NCBI RefSeq assembly: GCF_009769735.1
Contig: NZ_WSRO01000002.1
Span: 6,931,001 to 6,995,000, forward strand
Direction of reading: 5' to 3'
DNA length: 64,000 bases
From: Streptomyces sp. BA2
Lineage (GTDB): Bacteria; Actinomycetota; Actinomycetes; Streptomycetales; Streptomycetaceae
Shown here: positions 54,892 to 64,000 of the stretch, piece after piece
Layout of the letters: each line of letters starts with the position of its first letter
How positions within the stretch are numbered: the first letter of the stretch is position 1
The notes under the pieces: generated by a model
Database searches by the model: none
What the model saw: the letters and a program-made list of their open reading frames with translations, nothing else
What the model was told of the DNA's origin: nothing
Position numbers and translations under genes: made by a program

Positions 54892-56784
54892 TCAGCCGCA
54901 TCCGCACGAGGCGTGCCGCCCACCGTGCACCGCGGCCTGCGCCGTGGGCCGCGGCCCGGCCGCCGCGCGCGTCACCCGGGCGGCGGCCGCGCGTCCGGCC
55001 GACGAGTCGGCGTCATGCACCACTGTGCCTCCGCTCAACGTCAGACGCACTTCGGAGGAGCTGATATCAGCCACCGGACACCGCGTCACATCGCGGTCGA
55101 GCAGCACCAGATCGGCCGACTTTCCCGTTTCGACGGTCCCGGTGAGATGGTCCATACGGAGTTGACGTGCCGTCCCGAGGGTGTGCATGAGCAGGGCGGA
55201 CGAGCGGCTGAGACCTTCCTCGTCGCGGTACAGATCGCCCTCGCCCTCGAACCCGAACCGGTCGACGGCGGTACGCACCTGATTCCACACCTGGAGCGGA
55301 TCGACAGGCCAGTCCGAGCCACCTGCGAGCCGCGCCCCGTGCCGCTCCAGACTGCGCGCCGGGTACTGCCAACGGTGGCGCCCCGCACCGATGTAGGGCA
55401 GCAGGGCGTCCATCGTCCAGGTGTTGCGGGTGGCCCACTGGAGCTGCATGCAGGGGATGACGCCGAGCCGGGCGAAGCGGGGCAGGTCGGCGGGGTCGAC
55501 GAGTTGGAGATGGGCGGTCGTGTTGCGCAGGCCGCGCGCTCCCGTCGCACGCAGGGCGTACGCGTACCCGTCGAGGGAGGTGCGGACGGCGCGGTCGCCG
55601 ATGGCGTGCGCGTGCATCTGCCAGCCGGCCTTGTTGAAGGCGGCGGTCAGCCGGCCGTAGTCCGCCGCCGACACGTACAGGTCGCCGCGGTGGTCGGTGG
55701 GCCTGCCGTCCTTGTCGAGATAAGGCTTCAGGAGCGCGGCGGTCTGCGCCGGGTACTCGATGACTCCGTCGAGGAAGACCTTGACGGTGCCGAAGCGGAG
55801 TCCTCGTACGCCGCCGAAGTCGGCACGCAGCCCGCGCGCGTAGGCGAGGGCCGCCGCCGGGTCCTTCGCCAGATCCGAGTCGATCCGCAGCGCGGGCACG
55901 ATGCGCTGAGGCAGAGCGCCGCGTTCGGCGAGCGCCTGATAGACGCTCAGCTCGCTCCTGCCGACGATCGCTTCCATGAAGGTGGTGATCCCGGACGCGG
56001 CGGCCTCGGCGAAGGTCTTCGCTGCGGCGGCGACGAGCTGCTCGCGATCCGGCGCGGGGATGTGCCGGGTCACCAGGGGCTGTGCGTCGTCCTTGAGTAC
56101 ACCGCTGGGCTTGCCGTCGGCGTCTTTGACGATCTTTCCGCCGGCCGGGTCCGGGGTGGACGCGGTGATGCCCGCGATGTCGAGGGCGCGCTGGTTGACC
56201 CAGATGTTGTGCCCGTCGCCGCCGACCAGGGCGACGGGCCGCCGGGTCGGCAGGGCATCGAGCATCGAGTGGTGCGGCGCCGTCCCGTGCGGCAGGAGTC
56301 CCACCGGATTCCAGTCCTCCACCACGAGCCACCCGTCGGGCTCCTCGTCGTTGGAGTCCTTCAGGAACCCGGTGAGTGTCTTCTGCAGCTCCTCGACGGT
56401 CTGCTCGGCATGCGCGAGCGACGGCTTCAGTGAACGGTCGGCGGCGCCCATCGGGTGGGCGTGCCCGTCGTGAATCCCGCTCATGAGGGTGCCGCCCCGC
56501 GCGTCCACGACGTCGGTGTCGCGCCCGATGAACCGCTTCAGCGAGGAGTCGCTCCCGACGGCAAGGATCTTCCCGCCCCGCCCGACGGCGACGGCCCGCG
56601 CGTGGTCGTGCTTACGAGTGCCGGTGAAGACACGGGCGTTGTGCACGACGAGGGAGGCGGACCGGCGCCGTGCGGCGGGCACAGCGGTCGCGCCGGGCGC
56701 ACCCACGGCTGCGAGCAGCCCGGCGGCACCGGCGGAGGCGATGAGGCCACGGCGGGAGAGGGGGGAGGGGTGCGGAGAGGGCAT
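54892..56784 (-). CDS. Tat-exported amidohydrolase (amidohydrolase 3 / YtcJ-like)
   Basis: This 630-residue protein has a twin-arginine signal (SRRGLIASAGAAGLLAAVGA). The metal-dependent amidohydrolase domain has GIHDGHAHPMG (first His pair), then MHAHAIGDRAV and GGSDWPVDPLQVW for the later metal and active-site residues. It is of the YtcJ-like group with unknown substrate. The C-terminus has about 40 extra residues, Ala/Arg-rich with a SCGCG end, which is unusual. It is divergent from the LacI regulator at 56976. Confidence 0.87.
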   Translation of the reverse strand: MPSPHPSPLSRRGLIASAGAAGLLAAVGAPGATAVPAARRRSASLVVHNARVFTGTRKHDHARAVAVGRGGKILAVGSDSSLKRFIGRDTDVVDARGGTLMSGIHDGHAHPMGAADRSLKPSLAHAEQTVEELQKTLTGFLKDSNDEEPDGWLVVEDWNPVGLLPHGTAPHHSMLDALPTRRPVALVGGDGHNIWVNQRALDIAGITASTPDPAGGKIVKDADGKPSGVLKDDAQPLVTRHIPAPDREQLVAAAAKTFAEAAASGITTFMEAIVGRSELSVYQALAERGALPQRIVPALRIDSDLAKDPAAALAYARGLRADFGGVRGLRFGTVKVFLDGVIEYPAQTAALLKPYLDKDGRPTDHRGDLYVSAADYGRLTAAFNKAGWQMHAHAIGDRAVRTSLDGYAYALRATGARGLRNTTAHLQLVDPADLPRFARLGVIPCMQLQWATRNTWTMDALLPYIGAGRHRWQYPARSLERHGARLAGGSDWPVDPLQVWNQVRTAVDRFGFEGEGDLYRDEEGLSRSSALLMHTLGTARQLRMDHLTGTVETGKSADLVLLDRDVTRCPVADISSSEVRLTLSGGTVVHDADSSAGRAAAARVTRAAAGPRPTAQAAVHGGRHASCGCG

Positions 56785-56975
56785 GGGCGCTCCAGGGTGC
56801 GGCCGACCCCGGACACTGACGATGTGCCGCGGGGTAATCGGGATGGGGGTCCCCCCTGCTCCTTAAGAGCTTGGGGGAGGGCGGGAAAGATCCGCCGCGC
56901 AGCGGCGGCACGAACGCTGGCCGAGTAAGGCGTTAACCAGAAGCCACCCGCTTCGACGGAATCCGCATCCGTACG

Positions 56976-57974
56976 ATGAGTCCCGTGCCAAGGCCAACCC
57001 TCGCCGACATAGCCCGCGCAGCGGAGGTGTCGACCGCGACGGTCTCGCACGCCCTGAACGGCACAGGCCGCGTGGGCGAATCGACGCGTCGCCGGGTACG
57101 GGAAACCGCCACCGCCCTGGGGTACGGCGCGGCTGCCGGAACAAGAACCATAGGCATCGCCGTCACCACGTACCCCAGAGCCTGGAGCTACACCGAGGTC
57201 GCCTACTTCTCCCGAGCGATCACCGCCGCCACCGCCGTCGCGCACACCCGCGGCTACGCCCTCACCACGCTGCCCGCCGACCGCGCCGCGGACGACGCGT
57301 GGCACAGCCTCGCCGTCGACGGCATGCTGATCATGGACAGCCCGCGCGGCGACCCGATGGTCCACGCGCTGCGCGCCCGCGGCATCCCGCTCGTCTTCGA
57401 CGGCGTGCCCGGCGACCCGCGCCCCGGCGACCACTGGGTCGACAACGACCACGATGCGGCCACCCGCGAGGTCCTCGACCACCTCGCCGCCTCCGGCGCC
57501 CGCCGCGTCGCCCTGCAGTCCGGCGACGGCGACGAGCACTACGCGCGCGCCGTGACGGAGGCGTACGCCGCGTGGTGCGCGGAGCGCGGCGCCGATCCGC
57601 TGGTGGTGCCCTTCGACGTGGCGGACGCTCAAGGGCGGTCGTTCGACGCGTTGTTGCGGGGTCCAGGACGCGCCGACGCCGTCTACGCGGCGTACGACCC
57701 GGGCGGCCGCCAGCTCCTGGCCGCCGCGGCCCGGCTCGGTCTGCGGGTCCCGGAGGATCTGCGTGTGGTGTGCGCGAGCGAGGATCCCGCGTACGCGGCG
57801 ACGCGGCCGCCCGTGACCACGGTGACCCTCGACCCGGAGCGGACGGCACGCGCCGCCGTCGGTCTCCTCGTCGACCTGATCGAGGGCGGCGGCGCGGCGG
57901 CGCCGGGCCCGGTCGTCGTACCGGCCGCCCTCCTCGTACGCGCCTCCTCGCGCGCTCAGCCCGCGGCCGGATAG
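56976..57974 (+). CDS. LacI-family transcriptional regulator
   Basis: This 332-residue protein has the N-terminal LacI helix-turn-helix (TLADIARAAEVSTATVSHALNG, with GRVGESTRRRV as hinge start) and a periplasmic-binding-protein-like sensor domain (IGIAVTTYPR, VDGMLIMDSPRGD, VVCASEDPAYA). The ligand is unknown. It may control the divergent exported amidohydrolase. The stop overlaps the convergent OYE gene by 19 bp. Confidence 0.9.
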   Translation: MSPVPRPTLADIARAAEVSTATVSHALNGTGRVGESTRRRVRETATALGYGAAAGTRTIGIAVTTYPRAWSYTEVAYFSRAITAATAVAHTRGYALTTLPADRAADDAWHSLAVDGMLIMDSPRGDPMVHALRARGIPLVFDGVPGDPRPGDHWVDNDHDAATREVLDHLAASGARRVALQSGDGDEHYARAVTEAYAAWCAERGADPLVVPFDVADAQGRSFDALLRGPGRADAVYAAYDPGGRQLLAAAARLGLRVPEDLRVVCASEDPAYAATRPPVTTVTLDPERTARAAVGLLVDLIEGGGAAAPGPVVVPAALLVRASSRAQPAAG

Positions 57975-59065
57975 TCGACGTACCCCTCCGCGCCGCCCTG
58001 GTAGTACGTGGCGGGGTCACCGGCCGCCAGTTCCCGGCCGAGGGCGAACCGGCCGACCAGGTCGGGGTTGGCGATGAAGTGCGTGGCGAAGGACACGGCG
58101 TCGGCGCCTCCCGCGGCCACAAGGGCGTTCGCGGATTCCCTGCCGAAGCCGTTGTTCGCGATCAGCGGTCCTTCGAACCGCTTCCGGTAGCGCGCGAACG
58201 CCTCGAAGCCGGGGGCCTCGCCGGGCCCCGCGAGGTCAGGGCCGCGCAGGTGGAGGTAGGCCAGGGGGCGGTCGTTCAGCGCCGTCACCAGTTCGTCGTG
58301 GTCGGCGAGCAGCTCCTCGTCGACGACGAAGCGCTCGGTAGCTTCCATGTACGGGGAGAGCCGTACGCCCACCCGCCGTCCGTCCCACTCGGCGGTGACC
58401 GCGTCGACGACGTCGAGCAGCAGGCGCCGTCGTCCGGCGCGGTCACCGCCGTAGGCGTCGGCGCGGTGGTTGAGACGGGGGTTGAGGAACTGGGCGAAGA
58501 GGAACGCGCCGAGGGCGCCGATCTCGACCCCGTCGAACCCGGCACGCCGCGCGTTGGCCGCCGCCGCGCGGAAATCGGCGATGACGGCCGCGATGTCGCC
58601 CGCGGTCATCGCACGCGGCGTGAGCGTCTCCTTGAACCCGCCGGGCGTGAAGGTCCAGGCGCGGGGGTCGATCGCCGAGGGCCCCGCGGGCAGCTCGCCG
58701 CCCAGGTGGTCGGGGTGCGAGGCGGCTCCGGTGTGCCAGAGCTGCTGCACGATGCGGCCGCCGAGCGCGTGGACGACGTCGGTGACCCGGCGCCATCCCG
58801 CGACCTGGGCCTCGCTGTAGACACCGGGGACGTTGACGAACCCGACGGCCCGTTCGCTGACCCAGGTCCCCTCGGTGATGATGAGCCCGGCGCAGGCCCG
58901 CTGCCCGTAGTAGGCGGCGTGCAGTTCGGTGGGGACGAGGCCGGGGTTGTCGGCGCGGGCCCGGGTGAGCGGGGCCATCACCACGCGGTTGGGCAGGCGC
59001 AGTTCGCCCAGGTCCACGGGGTGCAGGAGCGGCTGGCCGAGGGTGGTGGGCAGGGTGGCGGTCAT
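57956..59065 (-). CDS. Old-Yellow-Enzyme-family reductase lacking the usual His/Asn pair
   Basis: This 369-residue flavin-dependent alkene reductase-like protein has PNRVVMAPLTRARA, the FMN-site Gln/His region VQQLWHTGAASHP, NHRADAYGGD and the phosphate-binding LIANNGFGRE. In standard members the segment VEIHGANGYL carries the His and Asn that hold the substrate carbonyl, plus a proton-donor Tyr. Here it reads VEIGALGAFL, so all three are replaced. Catalysis on typical enones is therefore doubtful; another substrate or a changed role is likely. GAAGGAG precedes ATG 59065. It is divergent from the ECF sigma gene. Confidence 0.86.
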   Translation of the reverse strand: MTATLPTTLGQPLLHPVDLGELRLPNRVVMAPLTRARADNPGLVPTELHAAYYGQRACAGLIITEGTWVSERAVGFVNVPGVYSEAQVAGWRRVTDVVHALGGRIVQQLWHTGAASHPDHLGGELPAGPSAIDPRAWTFTPGGFKETLTPRAMTAGDIAAVIADFRAAAANARRAGFDGVEIGALGAFLFAQFLNPRLNHRADAYGGDRAGRRRLLLDVVDAVTAEWDGRRVGVRLSPYMEATERFVVDEELLADHDELVTALNDRPLAYLHLRGPDLAGPGEAPGFEAFARYRKRFEGPLIANNGFGRESANALVAAGGADAVSFATHFIANPDLVGRFALGRELAAGDPATYYQGGAEGYVDYPAAG

Positions 59066-59152
59066 GGCGGTTCTCCTTCGTGGCGTTACTGTCACGGCGG
59101 CTTTGGCGCCGGGGACACGAAGGTGACGACGTACGACCGGGAAAGGTGACCG

Positions 59153-60106
59153 ATGGACCCGATGGACCCGATGGACGGGCAGGAGATCCTCGCGGAACGC
59201 TTCGAGGCACACCGGGGCCATCTGCGCGGTGTCGCCTACCGCATGCTCGGCTCGCTCAGCGACGCCGACGACGTCGTGCAGGAGGCCTGGCTGCGCCTGA
59301 GCCGCACCGATGCCGACGCCGACGCCGACGAGATCGAGAACCTCACCGGCTGGCTCCGCACGGTCGTCTCCCGCCTCTGCCTGGACATGCTGCGGTCGGC
59401 CGCGACGCGCCACGAGCAACCGGCGGGCGAGCATCTGCCCGACCGGATCCCGGAACCCGGCGACGGCGGGGACCCGGAGGAGGAAGTGCTCCTGGCCGAC
59501 TCGGTGGGCCGCGCGCTGCTCGTGGTCCTCGACACGCTGGGGCCCGCCGAGCGGGTGGCCTTCGTGCTGCACGATCTGTTCGCCGTGCCGTTCGACCAGA
59601 TCGCGCCCGTAGTGGAGCGCACCCCGGTGGCCACGAAGAAGCTCGCGAGCCGCGCGCGCCACAAGGTGCAGGCTCCGCCCGAGGTCCTCGCCGCCCCGGT
59701 GCTCGCGGAGCACCGGCGTGTCGTGGAGACCTTTCTCGCGGCCGCCCGCACCGGCGATCTGGAGGCGCTGCTCACGGTCCTCGCCCCCGACGTCGTCCGC
59801 ACGGCCGACCTCTCCGCGCTGCCGGCGGGCCGCGCCGCGGTGATGCGCGGGGCACGGGCCGTGGCGGACGAGACGGTCCTGCTCAAGCGCAACGCCCGCT
59901 TCGCGGAGGCCGCGCTCGTCGACGGCGCGGTGGGCCTTGTCGTGGCGCCACTGGGCAGGCTGCTCCTCGCTCTGGTCATCAGGGTCGAGGACGGGCGCGT
60001 GGCCGCGTACGAGGTCGTCGCCGATCCCGCGCGGCTGCGGGCGCTCGATGTGGCCGTGCTCGACGACGTGCCCGGCACGCCCGAAGGAGGGCATGCCGGA
60101 CTGTGA
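59153..60106 (+). CDS. ECF sigma factor with SnoaL-like C-terminal domain (SigJ-like)
   Basis: This 317-residue sigma factor has region 2 (FEAHRGHLRGVAYRMLGSLSDADDVVQEAWLRL) and region 4 (LGPAERVAFVLHDLFAVPFDQIA, then ATKKLASRARHKV). A C-terminal domain of about 110 residues has the SnoaL/NTF2-like fold typical of ECF41/SigJ groups, which controls activity without an anti-sigma factor. The WLPEP motif typical of ECF41 is not visible, so the subgroup is uncertain. The start is ambiguous because ATGGACCCG is repeated at 59153 and 59162. It is divergent from the OYE-like gene, a possible target. Confidence 0.88.
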   Translation: MDPMDPMDGQEILAERFEAHRGHLRGVAYRMLGSLSDADDVVQEAWLRLSRTDADADADEIENLTGWLRTVVSRLCLDMLRSAATRHEQPAGEHLPDRIPEPGDGGDPEEEVLLADSVGRALLVVLDTLGPAERVAFVLHDLFAVPFDQIAPVVERTPVATKKLASRARHKVQAPPEVLAAPVLAEHRRVVETFLAAARTGDLEALLTVLAPDVVRTADLSALPAGRAAVMRGARAVADETVLLKRNARFAEAALVDGAVGLVVAPLGRLLLALVIRVEDGRVAAYEVVADPARLRALDVAVLDDVPGTPEGGHAGL

Positions 60107-60147
60107 GCGGGCGCACTTCGTCGTCACGCCGGGGCATGTACTAGAGT

Positions 60148-60165
60148 TATCTCGACATCGAGATA
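60148..60165. promoter_or_regulatory. 18-bp palindrome upstream of aconitase
   Basis: TATCTCGA-CA-TCGAGATA is a perfect 8-2-8 palindrome in the aconitase promoter region. It is a good operator candidate for an unlinked regulator of the TCA cycle. No regulator gene for it is adjacent. Confidence 0.65.
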
Positions 60166-60208
60166 TCTGCCGAGGCGCACCAGAAGCCGCCCCCCGGTAA
60201 GGGTTACC

Positions 60209-60227
60209 TAACTAAGCCTTACCTTAG
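60209..60227. promoter_or_regulatory. Iron box upstream of aconitase
   Basis: TAACTAAGCCTTACCTTAG reads on the other strand CTAAGGTAAGGCTTAGTTA, near the IdeR/DmdR1 consensus and sharing the core GGTWAGGCTTAG with the site at 29236-29254. It lies 66 bp before the aconitase start. Control by iron would fit an iron-sulfur enzyme. Confidence 0.78.
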
Positions 60228-63008
<2,781 letters not shown>

Positions 63009-63026
63009 GCCTCAGCAGCCAGTAGT

Positions 63027-63061
63027 TGAGGGCCGCACCCCTGTTCGGGGTGCGGCCCTCA
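63027..63061 (+). terminator. Terminator after acnA
   Basis: Perfect inverted repeat with 15-bp arms (TGAGGGCCGCACCCC and complement) and a 5-nt loop, 18 bp after the aconitase stop. Confidence 0.9.
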
Positions 63062-63180
63062 GTCGTTCGCTGTAAGGGGAAGTTTCCCCGAATCACTGTG
63101 AACGTCCGTGTGTTGCGGGGATATTGGCCGCCGTCCGGAGTGCCACAACGGTGTGGTGCCCGCACGGAGGAGGCCGGCTG

Positions 63181-64000
63181 ATGCCGAGGGAGTGGGCGGG
63201 GGAGTCCGATCGTGACCGGTCGGTCCAGGCCTATGTGGAATCACTGATCGTGCCGGACCGGGGCGCCCGCACAGCCGCCCACCATCCCGTCACGCTCCTG
63301 CTCGGCCCGCGCGGCAGCGGAAAGACGACCCTGCTGCGGGCCATGGCCGCGTGGGCGGATTCCGCTCCGGTGGCCCGCCTCGACCTGGCCGATCTCGCTC
63401 GGGACGAGAAGAACCCCATCGACGTACTCAGTGAGCTCGCCTTCAAGCTGGAGCCCCGCAAGCAGAACGTGCCCCGCCTCTCCTTCCCCGCTTTCACGCT
63501 GGTGCGCACCGCACTCGGCATCGACGTCGACCCCGCCAACCGCGCCGCCGGCCGACGTCAGCTCGGCCAGGAGCTCGCCGGAACGCCCCGCCGGTGGCTG
63601 GACATCGTCAACCAGGTCGCCCAGATCGTCGCCTCGTTCCTCGGCCTGCCGTCCGGGGTGAGCAATGCCCTGCAACTCCTGCCGCTCGGTGAACAGGGCT
63701 GGCTGTGGGGCCGGGTGCGCTGGAAGCTGGCGAGCATCCGGCGGCGTTCCACCGCCATCAGCTCGGCCCTCGACTTCCTCATCGAGCTCAATCTCGCCTA
63801 CAACAGCGGCGCCGACGAGGACCGGGCCCGCACCGAGCGCATCGCCTGCGAGGTCTTCCTGCACGATCTGCGGCGCCGCTACGCCAAGCGGGCCTGGGCG
63901 GTCCGCTGCCTGATCCTCCTCGACAACGCGGACAACGCGCTCGGCGGCGAGGTCCTGCGGCTGCTCCTGGAGAAGCGGCACGCCGCCACCCCCGACCCGC
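63181..64000 (+). CDS. P-loop ATPase, 5' part (runs off the window)
   Basis: The reading frame starts at ATG 63181 with GGAGGAGG about 9 nt upstream and is open to the window end (273 residues visible). Walker A GPRGSGKTTLLRAMA lies near residue 42, and a Walker B candidate CLILLDNAD near residue 244. A hydrophobic stretch (VNQVAQIVASFLGLPSGV) separates them. The protein resembles large AAA/STAND-like ATPases of Streptomyces, but the rest is missing, so the family cannot be fixed. Confidence 0.75.
   Translation, partial: MPREWAGESDRDRSVQAYVESLIVPDRGARTAAHHPVTLLLGPRGSGKTTLLRAMAAWADSAPVARLDLADLARDEKNPIDVLSELAFKLEPRKQNVPRLSFPAFTLVRTALGIDVDPANRAAGRRQLGQELAGTPRRWLDIVNQVAQIVASFLGLPSGVSNALQLLPLGEQGWLWGRVRWKLASIRRRSTAISSALDFLIELNLAYNSGADEDRARTERIACEVFLHDLRRRYAKRAWAVRCLILLDNADNALGGEVLRLLLEKRHAATPDP

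Overview
The window is high-GC actinobacterial DNA, almost certainly from a Streptomyces chromosome. Codon third positions are mostly C or G, GTG and TTG starts are common, and several gene pairs are linked by ATGA or GTGA overlaps. Streptomyces hallmarks include a SepF-like paralogue, paired TTGTCCACA DnaA boxes, IdeR/DmdR-type iron boxes, an HTH-MurA fusion next to aconitase, and a 904-residue AcnA. No rRNA, tRNA, CRISPR array, phage genes or insertion sequences were seen.

Region 1 (1-22.5 kb) is a compact nonribosomal peptide cluster that I do not recognise as a described one. A plus-strand arm holds a degenerate M18 aminopeptidase-like gene end, an HTH/NB-ARC regulator, a DUF2087 regulator and a type II thioesterase. 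It continues with an SbnA/SbnB pair for L-2,3-diaminopropionate, a free carrier protein, two C-A-T modules on separate proteins, a standalone condensation domain, an Asp/Asn-type beta-hydroxylase and an MFS exporter. A convergent minus-strand arm encodes an MbtH protein, a membrane desaturase/hydroxylase, a TIM-barrel isomerase-like protein, an A-T-C NRPS and an ATP-grasp ligase. The two arms meet at a 27-bp-stem terminator. There is no fused thioesterase, and the two C-A-T genes share long, nearly identical DNA blocks. The likely product is a short, hydroxylated, diaminopropionate-containing peptide.

Region 2 (22.9-30.6 kb) is mixed: a HATPase plus MEDS-STAS pair, a broken aminoglycoside-phosphotransferase gene, a molybdate operon (HTH-Mop protein, ModA, fused ModB-ModC), an arylamine N-acetyltransferase, and an iron-box-preceded esterase whose nucleophile Ser is Gly.

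Region 3 (30.6-44 kb) is chromosomal core: SepF-like protein, ATPase, MazG-like enzyme, DUF6099, an LLM oxidoreductase, a cold-shock-domain protein, the Hen1-Pnkp RNA repair operon, arginine deiminase, ornithine carbamoyltransferase and an amino-acid permease.

Region 4 (44-51.8 kb) looks like an aerobic aryl-CoA catabolic regulon, probably for anthranilate (2-aminobenzoate) or salicylate: enoyl-CoA hydratase, fused monooxygenase/OYE reductase, PaaX-type repressor, aryl-CoA ligase, acyl-CoA dehydrogenase and RidA. Two promoters share a palindromic motif.

Region 5 (51.8-64 kb) holds an FG-GAP lipoprotein, an HTH-MurA fusion, a Tat-exported amidohydrolase, a LacI regulator, an OYE-like reductase lacking its usual substrate-binding pair, a SigJ-like ECF sigma factor, aconitase behind an iron box and an 18-bp palindrome, and the start of a P-loop ATPase that runs off the end.
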